Assembly (NCBI GenBank): GCA_017540585.1
Contig: JAFYAT010000127.1
Coordinates: 1 to 38,478, forward strand
Length of the DNA: 38,478 nt
Direction of reading: 5' to 3'
From: Bacteroidaceae bacterium
GTDB taxonomy: Bacteria; Bacteroidota; Bacteroidia; Bacteroidales; Bacteroidaceae
This document shows, piece after piece, positions 1 to 9,335 of the stretch. Numbering within the stretch: the first letter of the stretch is position 1; each line of letters starts with the position of its first letter. The notes beneath the pieces are model-generated. The model saw nothing but the letters and a program-made list of their open reading frames with translations. It searched no databases and was not told the origin of the DNA. The position numbers and the translations under genes were made by a program.

Positions 1-2
1 AT

Positions 3-812
3 ATGGCAATAGAACAAGCAATATTCCGTCGTGCAGAGCTACTGCTCGGCAATGAGACAATGGAACAGATAGCCGGCAAGAAAGTAATAATCTTCGGTGT
101 GGGAGGCGTAGGTTCATGGTGTGCCGAAAGTCTGGTGCGTAGCGGTATTAGAAAGATGACTATCGTGGATAGCGACCGTGTGTGCATCACCAACATCAAC
201 CGTCAGTTGATGGCTACAACCAAAACAATAGGACAAGTGAAGGTGAATGCTCTTCGTGAACGTCTGCTCACTCTTAATCCTTCGGCAGAGATTACAGCTC
301 TCCAGAAGATATTTACACAGGAGACAGCAGAAGAGTTTGACCTCGACAGCTATGACTACATCATTGATGCCATCGACTCGCTGAAGGACAAGGTTCTGCT
401 CATCCTCATGGCTTGCAAGACTAAGGCTCGCTTCTTCTCCTCAATGGGTGCGGCACTCAAGATGGACCCTACACGCATCAAGGTGGCTGAGTTCTGGAAG
501 GTACAGGGTGACCCTCTCGCTCGTGCCCTTCGTAAGAAGTTCAAGTCTTCGGGCGAGTTTCCTAAGCACAAGTTCCAATGTGTTTATAGCGATGAACTGT
601 TAAAGAATCTTGGTCATAATGCCACATGCGGAACGGAACAGTGTATGTGTCCTAAAGCACAGTCAGGTCCTGGCGACCCTTCACTTCTCAACCACGAGTG
701 GTGCTCATCAAAAGCACAGATTAATGGAACGGTAGCACATATCACAGCAATCTTCGGCTTCATGCTTGCAGGACTTGTAATGGAAGACATTGCAGCCAAA
801 GTTGTGGAATAA
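3..812 (+). CDS. tcdA: tRNA threonylcarbamoyladenosine dehydratase (TcdA/CsdL, E1-like ThiF family)
   Basis: ATP-dependent enzyme of the ubiquitin-E1-like ThiF/MoeB superfamily that, in characterised members, cyclises t6A37 of tRNA to ct6A in the cytoplasm. Visible: the nucleotide-binding loop GVGGVGSWCAESL near residues 33-45, the acidic strand IVDSD, and the NINRQ motif with its conserved Arg near residue 68. The C-terminal part is cysteine-rich (CGTEQCMCP near residue 210), as in this family. The 269-residue length is normal. The ATG lies two bases from the window edge and a start slightly upstream outside the window cannot be excluded, but the N-terminus (RRAELLLGNETMEQ) already matches the family's usual beginning. 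The gene is followed by an imperfect hairpin repeat. Confidence 0.9.
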   Translation: MAIEQAIFRRAELLLGNETMEQIAGKKVIIFGVGGVGSWCAESLVRSGIRKMTIVDSDRVCITNINRQLMATTKTIGQVKVNALRERLLTLNPSAEITALQKIFTQETAEEFDLDSYDYIIDAIDSLKDKVLLILMACKTKARFFSSMGAALKMDPTRIKVAEFWKVQGDPLARALRKKFKSSGEFPKHKFQCVYSDELLKNLGHNATCGTEQCMCPKAQSGPGDPSLLNHEWCSSKAQINGTVAHITAIFGFMLAGLVMEDIAAKVVE

Positions 813-829
813 GACTAAGACATTAGAAC

Positions 830-915
830 AAAACGCAGAGAACACAGAGTTCTCAGAGACATTCATTAGCGATAATGAAATGTAATCTTCTGAGCACTCT
901 GTGTTCTTTGTGTTT
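830..915. repeat. Imperfect inverted repeat with about 30-base arms
   Basis: Arms at about 830-859 and 886-915 are near reverse complements; the core GAACACAGAG / CTCTGTGTTC is exact and roughly 25 of 30 positions pair. It lies between tcdA (plus) and a convergent lipoprotein gene (minus), so it may act as a two-way terminator. The CTCTGTGTT core recurs at the edge of the dispersed repeat copies near 6307 and 36226. Confidence 0.6.
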
Positions 916-962
916 ATATTGTCTTATCGAACCAAATCTGTCGTTATATATTCGGGGGGATG

Positions 963-1643
963 TCATTTGTAATATTCAATTCTGCGCTTTTCTATAATGG
1001 TGTCGCGAACAACAGATATGGAATCATAACCCTTTTCATTAAAGTTTTCACCATAGAATTGAGCTTTATCGTATTTGCATGTCTTCCTGCTTATCCAGTT
1101 ACCTTCTGAATCATATTTGTATTCTGAATATTTTTCAGATTGTTCCCAATTACAGTCGGAATTACTACCATGATTTCTCTTTTCAATAATATTGCCATCA
1201 TTAGAATAGAACAAAGAATCGTATGAAGCATCACAACATTCATATTCACCATCTATTCCATGTTTTACTATAACGACCTTGTCATCCTCATATTCAAAAC
1301 CTGTGATTGCGACACTATTATCAATGTCCGTCAGTCGGTTCTGACTATCACGTTTCACTTTGCAATTCTTTGGGGAACAATAATAGTAGTAAATCAGTTC
1401 CCCATTCCTGGCAAATTCCATGATAGTGTCCTTACCATCTCTTATGACATAGTGCACATTACCCTTCAGATTGAATGTATTCAAATCATTACTGGTTATT
1501 GAAATGACGGACTCTTCCTGTGTACTATTGTCATTCTGGTAATTTTCAATTGAATTCTTATGTTCTCCATTTGATGATTTATCCGTTCTGGTACATGATG
1601 CCAAAGCGATTAGGCATAACATACAAATTGTTATTGTTCTCAT
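963..1643 (-). CDS. Hypothetical lipoprotein with YD-repeat-like strands
   Basis: Predicted 226-residue secreted lipoprotein of unknown function. I chose the ATG at 1643 because it gives a clean signal (MRTITICMLCLIALASC, lipobox LASC) and a TATATTTG -7 box lies just upstream at 1672-1679 on the minus strand. A longer in-frame extension to 1709 adds 22 residues that spoil the signal peptide and cross that box. The mature part is Ser/Asn-rich, then contains strand repeats ending in Tyr-Asp and Glu-Gly-Asn-Trp (YKYDSEGNWISRK), like the YD-type repeats common in Bacteroidales surface proteins. Convergent with tcdA. No enzymatic motif seen. Confidence 0.7.
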   Translation of the reverse strand: MRTITICMLCLIALASCTRTDKSSNGEHKNSIENYQNDNSTQEESVISITSNDLNTFNLKGNVHYVIRDGKDTIMEFARNGELIYYYYCSPKNCKVKRDSQNRLTDIDNSVAITGFEYEDDKVVIVKHGIDGEYECCDASYDSLFYSNDGNIIEKRNHGSNSDCNWEQSEKYSEYKYDSEGNWISRKTCKYDKAQFYGENFNEKGYDSISVVRDTIIEKRRIEYYK

Positions 1644-1744
1644 AGAAAATATGTTGTTTATAATTCGGGCACAAATATATGGATTATTTCTAAACAAAAT
1701 ATAGAACAAGACATTTTTCTTTTTCTATGCCTTCGGTTCATATC

Positions 1745-1808
1745 GGAACGCATAGATTTGACATTTGTGATTTGCCATCCCCTTGTTCGGGACGCATAAA
1801 CTTGACAT
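1745..1808. repeat. Two copies of a GACRCATARAYTTGACAT intergenic motif
   Basis: Motif copies at about 1738-1765 and 1784-1808 share the form GGRACGCATARAYTTGACAT and lie about 43 bases apart between the lipoprotein promoter and the 3' end of the ThiD/AraC gene. A third copy with the same upstream GTTCAT context occurs at about 13345-13373. Function unknown. Confidence 0.5.
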
Positions 1809-1883
1809 GATAGATTTTAAATTGAAGATAGACATTCGTCTTAACTTCATAACTCCTGTTTTCTTAACTACTAAAAGCGAGAG

Positions 1884-2792
1884 CTATTGTTTCTTCCTGA
1901 AGTTTGTCGGAGTTGTCCCAGTCAGCTTCTTGAAGAAGTTGGTAAGGTGTGCCTGTGACGAGAACTCGAGGGCGTAGGCAATCTCCTGAATGGTCTTGTC
2001 CGTACGGAGCAGTTCCTTGATGCGGGTGAGGAGAGTGTTGTCAATGATTGCTTTTGGCGACTGGTTGGCAACCTTACGCGTCACCTGAGAGAGGTAACGT
2101 GCTGATACGTTGAGCGCATTGGCATAGTAGATGACATCATGACTATTCTTACACTCGGTGTCCTGCATGGCAACGAAGTCACGGTAGAGCGATAGACAAC
2201 GTCCAGTAAGTTCAGTATTCACCTCAGGAGGAAGTATAAAGCGTGCCTTCTTCTCGGCTTCATCCAATGTCATGCCCTGACTGAGATACACGGCAATGGT
2301 GGAACACAGTTCATTGCATCGTCCGTGGTTGTCATCAGCCTCTATGACATGTGAGGCAGAGAAGTGGGCGGCATCACGCTTACGTACCACGATGGCAGAG
2401 CATAGCGGAATAAGTTCGTGCTGAATCTTGTGGATTAACTCATCGTCGAGCAACAGTTCTTCATGGCTTGATGAAACGACAGGAGAAAACAGAACCCACT
2501 GTGGAGCATAACGCTTGATACAACGAGTGATGGCAGACAACGTATAGACATTGCGAATCATTCCAATCTTCACCACACATGGCACAATATCGTCTGCCAC
2601 AGCATCAATCTGACGCTCTATCACCTCGGCAGGTATGTCGTAGAATTCCTGAATACCAAGTGTATTCTGTATGGTAAGAGTAGTGACGACCGAAAGGGCA
2701 TTGCCACCAAGACTTGATATTGTCTTGATGTCAGCTTGAATACCAGCACCGCCAGTACTATCAGAACCTGTTATTGTGAGTATTACGTTCAT
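1884..2792 (-). CDS. ThiD-like (HMP kinase) domain fused to AraC-type HTH regulator
   Basis: A 302-residue fusion. Residues 1-195 resemble hydroxymethylpyrimidine (phosphate) kinase ThiD of the ribokinase fold: the N-terminal GSDSTGGAGIQADIKT is a near-perfect ThiD substrate loop, and residues 155-190 keep the spacing of the last ThiD helices (STIAVYLSQGMTLDEAEKKA). The ThiD catalytic loop, normally HGTGCTLS, reads HGRCNELCS here, the NxxE region (PNxxEA) is replaced by VVRKRDA, and about 45 residues of the usual core are missing. Residues 205-300 are an AraC HTH pair ending in IAYALEFSSQAHLTNFFKKLTGTTPTNFRKK (split: second HTH at about 268-300). I infer a transcription factor sensing a pyrimidine- or pyridoxal-like ligand without kinase activity. 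A weak box (TTACTTTG) lies at 2797-2804; a TAATTTTG box lies within the 24-base repeat further upstream. No thiamine genes are nearby. Confidence 0.85.
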   Translation of the reverse strand: MNVILTITGSDSTGGAGIQADIKTISSLGGNALSVVTTLTIQNTLGIQEFYDIPAEVIERQIDAVADDIVPCVVKIGMIRNVYTLSAITRCIKRYAPQWVLFSPVVSSSHEELLLDDELIHKIQHELIPLCSAIVVRKRDAAHFSASHVIEADDNHGRCNELCSTIAVYLSQGMTLDEAEKKARFILPPEVNTELTGRCLSLYRDFVAMQDTECKNSHDVIYYANALNVSARYLSQVTRKVANQSPKAIIDNTLLTRIKELLRTDKTIQEIAYALEFSSQAHLTNFFKKLTGTTPTNFRKKQ

Positions 2793-2917
2793 GTCTGCAA
2801 AGTAACGACATTTTGTTGAAAGAATAAATGCTTCTTCCTCTTTTTGTAAATCTCTCTTACGTTTTTGTAAAGATTATGGTACATATGGCATCAATAATTC
2901 CCTATTGTGTTTTTGGC

Positions 2918-2941
2918 TTAAGTAGGTGTGCAAAATTATTT
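2918..2941. repeat. 24-base exact repeat (copy 1), contains a minus-strand -7-like box
   Basis: An exact 24-base match to 38342-38365; its core is TAGGTGTGCAAAATTATTT. Read on the minus strand it contains TAATTTTGCAC, a good TAnnTTTG -7 box pointing at the ThiD/AraC gene about 140 bases away. The rest of the 2793-3255 gap is very AT-rich, with long T and A runs and a small GCCGCACTGCGGC palindrome near 3067-3079. I see no other gene there. Confidence 0.55.
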
Positions 2942-3255
2942 CGTACTGTATGGTTGTTGTTTTGCACAAAGGTGCATATTAGAAAAACAGTATATAAACA
3001 GAACAAAAACAAGAAAAAACATGTTTTTTTGATTTTATTTGGTTTTTACCATGTTTTTTTAACTGGCCGCACTGCGGCAAAAAACAACATACAGTTTCAA
3101 CCGTACAAGTCGAAAAAATTCTGCTACGCATAGTAAAAAAATGAGGGTGGCATTAAACTTATATGATACAATGTAATCTAATAATGCACACAAATCATAT
3201 AAACAGTTTTTTACTAAAAGTATTTTTCAAACTATTTAACGGGATAACAATTCGC

Positions 3256-6171
3256 ATGACATCAACATTTCGCTTATTTATCTTGCTGATGCTATCGTGT
3301 GCTTATGCCACAGCACAAACCAAATTTAACATTAAGGGAACAGTAATTGACGGTGAGACAAATGAGAGCGTGGAGGGAGCTTCCGTCCAGTTGCTATCAT
3401 TGCCTGACAGTGCTTTCGTGCAGGGAATAGCTGCCGACAGACAGGGTGCATTCGCTCTCAACGGAGTGAAGAAGGCTCACTATGCGCTGAAGGTTACTTT
3501 CATCGGCTATATGCCTATCTTTGTGGACGTGAATCTAAATAACAAAAAAGGTAAGCAGATTGATTTAGGAAACATCAGGATGGGCAGCGACGATCGTCTC
3601 CTCAAGGAGGCAGTCGTATCTGCCGCAGCCGCTAAGGTACAGGTGAGTGGCGACTCACTCGTGTTCAACACAGCAGCCTACCGTGTGCCCGAAGGTTCTA
3701 CGCTTGAGGCTCTCCTCAAGCTCCTTCCTGGTGCAGAGGTTGACGAGAACGGTAAGATAACCATCAACGGTAAGGAGGTGACTAAGATTCTCCTCAACGG
3801 AAAGGAGTTCTTCCTCAACGATATGGAGACAGCGATGAAGAACATACCTGTTGATATGATTGCCAACATCAAGGCGTATGAACGCAAAAGCGACATGGCA
3901 CGCATCACGGGTATCGATGATGGTGAGGAGGAGACGGTGCTCGACCTCAGTGTGAAGAAGGACATGAACAACGGATGGTTCGGCAACGTGAACCTCGGTG
4001 GCGGAACAGAACACAGGTACAACTCACGTGCCATGATTAACCGTTTCAACGAGACAACAAAGGTGTCGCTCATCGGCAATGCCCGCAACACACCTAACCG
4101 ATGGGGATGGAACAATGGATTGCGCTCCGACAAGCGTATCGGTATGAACATCACCGACACACGTGAGAAGCTCACATCCGAGGGTAGCGTCATGTTCAAC
4201 CATAACGGCAGCGATGTACTGAACGAGTCAAGCACAGAATACCTCGTGAAGGAAGAAGGCAAGTACGGAGAGCAACGTGGATTCAACTACCAGAGCAACA
4301 TCGGTGTCAATGCCAATGCCAAGTTTGAGTGGAAGCCAGACACAATGACTAACGTGCTTTTCCGTCCTGAATTCAAATACTCACGCGAGCGTGGTGCCGG
4401 CAACAGTCGCTCGGCATCGTACAACACCAATCCTAACAACATCACTGCTGATGCACTCGACTACAACGAGTCTGCCATCGACAACATCATGGCGGGCACG
4501 ACAATGTCTGCCGACTCAGTACTCGACATGCTCATGGCAACAATGAAGACAGCCAACATCAACCGCAGACAGTCATTAGGCAAGAGTACAGAAGCAAAAA
4601 TGGAGTTGCAATACAACCGCAAGTTCAACGACAAGGGACGCAACCTCACCATACGCTTCAACGGCAACTACAACAAGAACGATAACGAGTCAATGTCGGC
4701 TGCCAACGTGTATCAGCGTGAAGAGGAAGAAGGAAGTAACACGGTAATACACACAAACATGCACAATAACAGATACTACAACACGCCTGAGACGAACTAC
4801 AACATCCGTATGATGGTGTCATACAACGAGCCGATAGCCGACCGCACATACCTCCAGTTCATGTACAGCTACCGTTACGGTTACAACAAGAGTGACCAAC
4901 AAGCATACGTGTATGACTCTGACGCATTCCAAGATCTCCACGATGCAATCGCTACAAACCGCTACGACATAGGCTCTGTACTCAATGCGATGGAGAACCT
5001 CCAGCACACACTGAGAGACACTACCGCACTGTGTAAGTTCGCCGAGTACAGGAACTACAACCAGATTATCAGTCTCCAGTTCCGACGTGTACGTGATAAC
5101 TACAACATCAACGCAGGCGTTGATGTCTTTCCACAGCACACAGTGCTTAACTACAGGCATATGGATAAGTCGTTCCCAGACACTAAGCGCAGCGTGGTCA
5201 ATATCTCGCCACGTGCCAACATGAAGTGGAACTTCGACAAACAGACCAACCTACGTATAAGGTATCAGGGACGCACACAACAGCCGTCAATGACCAACCT
5301 GCTCGACATCGTTGATGACTCCAGCCCTCTGTACAAGACAAGTGGTAACAGCGAACTCAAACCCGCGTTCACACACACAGTGAACGTAAACTTCAACTCC
5401 TACAAGCCAAAGCCACAGAGAGGTATGTGGTTCTGGGGCAACTTCAACATGATGCAGAACAGTATCAGCGACAAGACCATATACTACGGCAATGGTTCGC
5501 AGCTCACCATGCCGATGAACATCGACGGTAACTGGAACACAGGTGCTGGAGCAGGAATCAACACGGGTATCGGTGCAAAGAAACTGTTCAATGCTGGCGG
5601 TCACTTCGGCATGGGCTACAACCACAGAGTAGGATTCTACAATGACAAGGATCATGCAGACGAAGACCTGAAGTCCATCACGGGCAGCACATGGCTCAAC
5701 ACAGGACTCAGCACCTCATTCCGCAACGAGATAGTATATGCAGAATTGAAGGGAGACTTCAGTCTCAACCACACAAGCAACAACATTACCGAGGTTACCA
5801 ACCCGGACATCTACCGTTTCTCTTACGGCGCAACATTCCAGTGGAACATGCCTTGGGGTACTCAGATTGCTTCCGACATCAAGATGAACAGTCGTCGAGG
5901 CTATTCTGACAAAAACCTGAACACCAATGAACTTGTGTGGAACGCTTCCATCTCCCAATCTTTCCTTCAGGGCAAGGCCCTGACCCTGAAAGCCGAGATG
6001 TTCGACATCCTGCATCGCCAGACCAACATCAGTCGTCAGGAAACCGCATTTGAGCGTACCGACTCACAGAACAACTCCATCTATCAGTATGCCCTCGTGA
6101 GCGCCATCTTCCGTTTCAGCGTATATGGCGGCAGAAACACAATGGGTACGGACAAGGAAAGGAGAGAGTAA
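3256..6171 (+). CDS. Outer-membrane beta-barrel protein with carboxypeptidase-regulatory-like N-domain (TonB-receptor-like)
   Basis: About 971 residues. The ATG at 3256 starts a good signal peptide (MTSTFRLFILLMLSCAYATA, then QT); the open frame extends 31 codons upstream but that extension is not signal-like. After the signal comes a CarboxypepD_reg-like beta-sandwich (GTVIDGETNESVEGASV), then a plug-like region (GDSLVFNTAAY ... LLKLLPGAEVDENGKITING), then a long Tyr/Asn/Arg-rich barrel. This is the architecture of the Bacteroidetes outer-membrane beta-barrel family related to TonB-dependent receptors; there is no SusD partner. Likely in the outer membrane; substrate unknown. The plug region aligns well with the convergent gene ending at 6405, so the two are paralogues. 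Confidence 0.85.
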   Translation: MTSTFRLFILLMLSCAYATAQTKFNIKGTVIDGETNESVEGASVQLLSLPDSAFVQGIAADRQGAFALNGVKKAHYALKVTFIGYMPIFVDVNLNNKKGKQIDLGNIRMGSDDRLLKEAVVSAAAAKVQVSGDSLVFNTAAYRVPEGSTLEALLKLLPGAEVDENGKITINGKEVTKILLNGKEFFLNDMETAMKNIPVDMIANIKAYERKSDMARITGIDDGEEETVLDLSVKKDMNNGWFGNVNLGGGTEHRYNSRAMINRFNETTKVSLIGNARNTPNRWGWNNGLRSDKRIGMNITDTREKLTSEGSVMFNHNGSDVLNESSTEYLVKEEGKYGEQRGFNYQSNIGVNANAKFEWKPDTMTNVLFRPEFKYSRERGAGNSRSASYNTNPNNITADALDYNESAIDNIMAGTTMSADSVLDMLMATMKTANINRRQSLGKSTEAKMELQYNRKFNDKGRNLTIRFNGNYNKNDNESMSAANVYQREEEEGSNTVIHTNMHNNRYYNTPETNYNIRMMVSYNEPIADRTYLQFMYSYRYGYNKSDQQAYVYDSDAFQDLHDAIATNRYDIGSVLNAMENLQHTLRDTTALCKFAEYRNYNQIISLQFRRVRDNYNINAGVDVFPQHTVLNYRHMDKSFPDTKRSVVNISPRANMKWNFDKQTNLRIRYQGRTQQPSMTNLLDIVDDSSPLYKTSGNSELKPAFTHTVNVNFNSYKPKPQRGMWFWGNFNMMQNSISDKTIYYGNGSQLTMPMNIDGNWNTGAGAGINTGIGAKKLFNAGGHFGMGYNHRVGFYNDKDHADEDLKSITGSTWLNTGLSTSFRNEIVYAELKGDFSLNHTSNNITEVTNPDIYRFSYGATFQWNMPWGTQIASDIKMNSRRGYSDKNLNTNELVWNASISQSFLQGKALTLKAEMFDILHRQTNISRQETAFERTDSQNNSIYQYALVSAIFRFSVYGGRNTMGTDKERRE

Positions 6172-6295
6172 AGCCCCCCGACCCCCAAAGGGGGCGGCCG
6201 TTCGGGCTAAGTCAATTCTAATTACTAATTGCTAATTAAAGGGTATTTCTCCCATATTAATCCGGATGGCCGCCCCCTTTGGGGGGTGGGGGGCC
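6172..6295. repeat. GC-rich inverted repeat between convergent genes
   Basis: Two 28-base arms, 6172-6199 and 6268-6295, are near-perfect reverse complements, and each arm is itself a hairpin of the form CCCCCAAAGGGGG. The first arm begins in contact with the TAA of the upstream gene. Related pairs occur at 10311-10453 and, in weaker form, at 11156-11213, 15158-15193, 16068-16108 and 16192-16228. It probably works as a two-way transcription terminator here. Confidence 0.7.
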
Positions 6296-6306
6296 TCCTC
6301 TGAGCT

Positions 6307-6403
6307 CTCTGTGTTGAATTTCTCCACTACGAGGCAAGTATCAAACCTGGAAGCGTAGCGACTTGATAACCTTAACAAGTTGCGTACATGCGAGACTTGA
6401 ATT
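6307..6403. repeat. Dispersed ~110-base repeat, copy A
   Basis: Shares long blocks with 34344-34470 and, in reverse orientation, 36115-36226. Common blocks include ATCAAACCTGRAAGCGTAGC, AACCTTAACAAGTTG and GCGARACTTGAAT, in the same order. This copy is missing about 15 bases present in the copy at 36115. It ends two bases before the stop codon of the minus-strand barrel gene. Confidence 0.65.
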
Positions 6404-6404
6404 G

Positions 6405-9305
6405 TTACTTCTTCTTCGAATTCTTGTTGAACTTGTAGGTGGCGGTCATCATCACATAGGCTGGAAGAGAGAGAGCACGTGTCTCACGTATTCCACGTTC
6501 ATTGGTGACGTAGGTTACTGCCTTATACTGACGAAGAAGGTCAACTGCGGTGAGCTTGAGGTCAATCTTTTTATTGAATACAGAGCGTCTCATGGTCACG
6601 TTCCATTCACATGAGAGACGATTGATGTCATCATTAGAGTAGCCCATGCGCTTGCGTGCCACGAACTCGCTTTCGATGTCAAAGATGCGTGGCAGACGAA
6701 CCATATTGCCGATATTGAGGCAATATTCCATTGCATCCCTATAACCCATGTCGGAGTCTTTACTCAACGCTTTGCGCCAGTCAAAGCTTGCAGAAAATGC
6801 TGTATAGAATATATTTTTTACGAAACTAATATAGCCTGTTGACAATGGCACATAGGTGTGCAACTCGTCGTTGTCCACCTGTTGAGATTTGCCCGACGTA
6901 CCATCAACCACGAAGTTCTTCATACGACTGTAGGTATTGTTCACTTTCCAAGTGAAACGTATGCCACCCAGTTCGAAGCGACTGTTGAGCTTCGACTCGA
7001 GTGTCCATGTTCCGTTTATGTTTTCCGGCTTATGCGTATATACGCCTAAGTCATAACGGTATGTACTGATTACACGATCAAAATAAACCATACCCACTAT
7101 GTCATGGTGCAATGTTTCCTTGCCAAGAGGCACATTCCAATGCACTCTTGTTGTCCATATCTTTGAGTTCTTCAGATGTTCATTACCCTCATAGATATTG
7201 ATGCGGTCGGACGTTAAAGGTAGCGTGATGAGATTGAGAGGATCTGTGATGGAGTAACGCAACGATGTTGACATACCTATCGTCCATACACCCTCGTCCC
7301 AGCTGCCAGCAGTCGATATCTTGATTCTCGAAGCTTTGCTCCTTGCATCCTTTTCCTTCTTACGATTCAAGGTAAGTGTCGGTTCTATGTAGAAAGGCGA
7401 CTGCGTGACACAGGTGTCAAGGGTGAAACGGCTATAGTCCGTGGTACGACGGATGTATGTACATGGAACGGACAGGTCGAGTGTATGTACTATGGCATCC
7501 AGTTCGCCTATCTCCTTCACATTGACCTTATATCGGTAGTTAAAACCACCTGTGAGGATATTCTCATTCATGCGATGCTGGTAACTGTTCTGCGCATCTA
7601 TGCTTGACGAGAGCATATCTGTTATTGTCTCGCTGTTGCGCTCACGGTTGAAACGGTAGTTAAGAAAGACCTTGAAATTGGAATTGAGGAAGAGATGCTT
7701 GAAGTCATACGACAGGTCTGCCCTTGCACCAAGATGTGTGGAAGGATGGTCGATGGCTTCCATCACGTCAGACCGTGATGATGACGGACGATACTTGAAG
7801 TAGAGGTCGTTGCGCTCTGCATCGTTGTCAGTCTTGCTATAGCTGATGCCAGCCTTGAAGTCGATGATGTCGGAGTTGAATGCCGTGTATGCTGTATTTA
7901 CATCCTGCGAAGCATTATACGAATATCCCTTGCTGCTATTGAGTCTCCTGCGTGCATTCTGCATGAGAGGATCGTTGACAGACACACCAAGGTTGAACAG
8001 CGAGTCGAGCACTTCATAACCATTACGGCGTGTGTCGGTCATAGACTCGTATTCGCTCGTGTGTCCATTGCTCTTTTCATGTCCGTAGTTAAGTTGCGTG
8101 ACACTCTCAAACCAGAACGGCATCTTGAGACGGAACTCATTCTTTGCAGAAACATTTCTGTTCCTGCGTGTGTCCTTAGAGCTCACCATGCCGAACGTAC
8201 TCACGCCATTGCCCTGAAATGTCTCATGGAAAGCATCGGCACCACTTTCCGACTTATTGTCAGAGCCACTCACCGTGAATGTATTCTTCTTTTTCTGGTT
8301 CTCGAAAAGATACTCGATATTCACGCTCTTAGCCTCAGTCCTGCCGTTTCGTCCCAATCCGCGATACCATGACCACTGGGTTCCGCCAGTTGACTCATTG
8401 ATATTATTCAGGCCACCAACGATGGAGAAACGTGTATGGTCAGTAAACCTCAATCCAAACAGACGGGCAAGGTAGGTGTCCTCCGTACCTGCACCAGCCT
8501 CAACATTGGCTATGTATCCCTTGCTGTATTCACGTTTTAGGTTAACGTCCATCACATATTCCTTCTCCTCATCGTCATCACGAAGCACAGCTGCCTTGTC
8601 CGTCGTCTTGTCATACACCTTGATGTCCTTAACGGTATAGTAAGGAAGATTCTCAAGCATCAGCTTGCGCTTGCCGCTGAAGAAATTCTTGCCATTCAGC
8701 AGAAGATGTTCCACCTTCCTGTCGTTGACGAATATCTCACCGTCCATGTTGAGTTCCACTCCCGGAAGCTGCTTGATAAGGGCATCGAGCATACTGCCAT
8801 CAGCCACATTGAAGGCATCGGCATTATACACAAGGGTGTCGCCCTTGTAGAAAAACTTAACCTTGGTAGCAGTTACTGTCACATTATCAAGATTACGTTC
8901 GAGAAACGTGTTCCTTCGTTTCATGAACATGGAAGGAATGGTAAGCCTTACAACCTTACCAAGATAGCGAAGAGACTGACTACGACTAACAGGATGGTAA
9001 TTTGGGTGCACTACCTTGACTATGCACTCACGGAGCGACTTATTCTTCTTGATATAGAAGCGGAAACCGCCATACTCTATCCTTTTCTTGTCATAGAAAA
9101 GCGGTTCAAAGATAGCCACACAACTGTCAATCACCACGCTGTCGCGCGTCATGAGATACGCCTTTGAATCCTTGATACCAGCGTGCGTAAAGTCATCATA
9201 GGCAGTTGCACAGATAAGGAGACTATCATTTGCCTGTGCCCATAGGTTTGTCGGCAGGATTGTTCCAAGCATTACTGCAAGAACAGGTATTAGTTTTGAT
9301 TTCAT
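6405..9305 (-). CDS. Outer-membrane beta-barrel protein, paralogue of the convergent 3256-6171 gene
   Basis: 966 residues with signal peptide MKSKLIPVLAVMLGTILPTN then LWAQ. A short beta-sandwich-like N-domain of about 110 residues precedes a plug-like region (GDTLVYNADAFNV ... LIKQLPGVELNMDGEIFVN; then LLLNGKNFFSG) that matches the same region of the neighbour residue block by residue block (LLLNGKEFFLN there). The rest is a barrel with alternating aromatic strands and a final strand ending TATYKFNKNSKKK, with a basic tail after the usual aromatic terminal residue. Same predicted place (outer membrane) as its paralogue; substrate unknown. The N-domain is more divergent than in the neighbour. 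No clear promoter box seen upstream, where an AT-rich inverted repeat starts about 30 bases away. Confidence 0.82.
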   Translation of the reverse strand: MKSKLIPVLAVMLGTILPTNLWAQANDSLLICATAYDDFTHAGIKDSKAYLMTRDSVVIDSCVAIFEPLFYDKKRIEYGGFRFYIKKNKSLRECIVKVVHPNYHPVSRSQSLRYLGKVVRLTIPSMFMKRRNTFLERNLDNVTVTATKVKFFYKGDTLVYNADAFNVADGSMLDALIKQLPGVELNMDGEIFVNDRKVEHLLLNGKNFFSGKRKLMLENLPYYTVKDIKVYDKTTDKAAVLRDDDEEKEYVMDVNLKREYSKGYIANVEAGAGTEDTYLARLFGLRFTDHTRFSIVGGLNNINESTGGTQWSWYRGLGRNGRTEAKSVNIEYLFENQKKKNTFTVSGSDNKSESGADAFHETFQGNGVSTFGMVSSKDTRRNRNVSAKNEFRLKMPFWFESVTQLNYGHEKSNGHTSEYESMTDTRRNGYEVLDSLFNLGVSVNDPLMQNARRRLNSSKGYSYNASQDVNTAYTAFNSDIIDFKAGISYSKTDNDAERNDLYFKYRPSSSRSDVMEAIDHPSTHLGARADLSYDFKHLFLNSNFKVFLNYRFNRERNSETITDMLSSSIDAQNSYQHRMNENILTGGFNYRYKVNVKEIGELDAIVHTLDLSVPCTYIRRTTDYSRFTLDTCVTQSPFYIEPTLTLNRKKEKDARSKASRIKISTAGSWDEGVWTIGMSTSLRYSITDPLNLITLPLTSDRINIYEGNEHLKNSKIWTTRVHWNVPLGKETLHHDIVGMVYFDRVISTYRYDLGVYTHKPENINGTWTLESKLNSRFELGGIRFTWKVNNTYSRMKNFVVDGTSGKSQQVDNDELHTYVPLSTGYISFVKNIFYTAFSASFDWRKALSKDSDMGYRDAMEYCLNIGNMVRLPRIFDIESEFVARKRMGYSNDDINRLSCEWNVTMRRSVFNKKIDLKLTAVDLLRQYKAVTYVTNERGIRETRALSLPAYVMMTATYKFNKNSKKK

Positions 9306-9335
9306 ATTTTGATTAAGTATTAGGATAGTCGGTAA

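Noticed and set aside
3067-3079. GCCGCACTGCGGC palindrome as a terminator for the ThiD/AraC or barrel gene
   Set aside because: It lies upstream of both genes and the loop would be only three bases; the flanking T and A runs are on the wrong sides for a normal terminator.
3655-4286. Long minus-strand open frames inside the outer-membrane barrel genes (also 4819-5160, 5287-5655, and plus-strand frames at 8061-9167)
   Set aside because: They lie antisense to clear protein-coding genes, have low-complexity composition mirroring the sense codons, and show no signal peptide or family motif.
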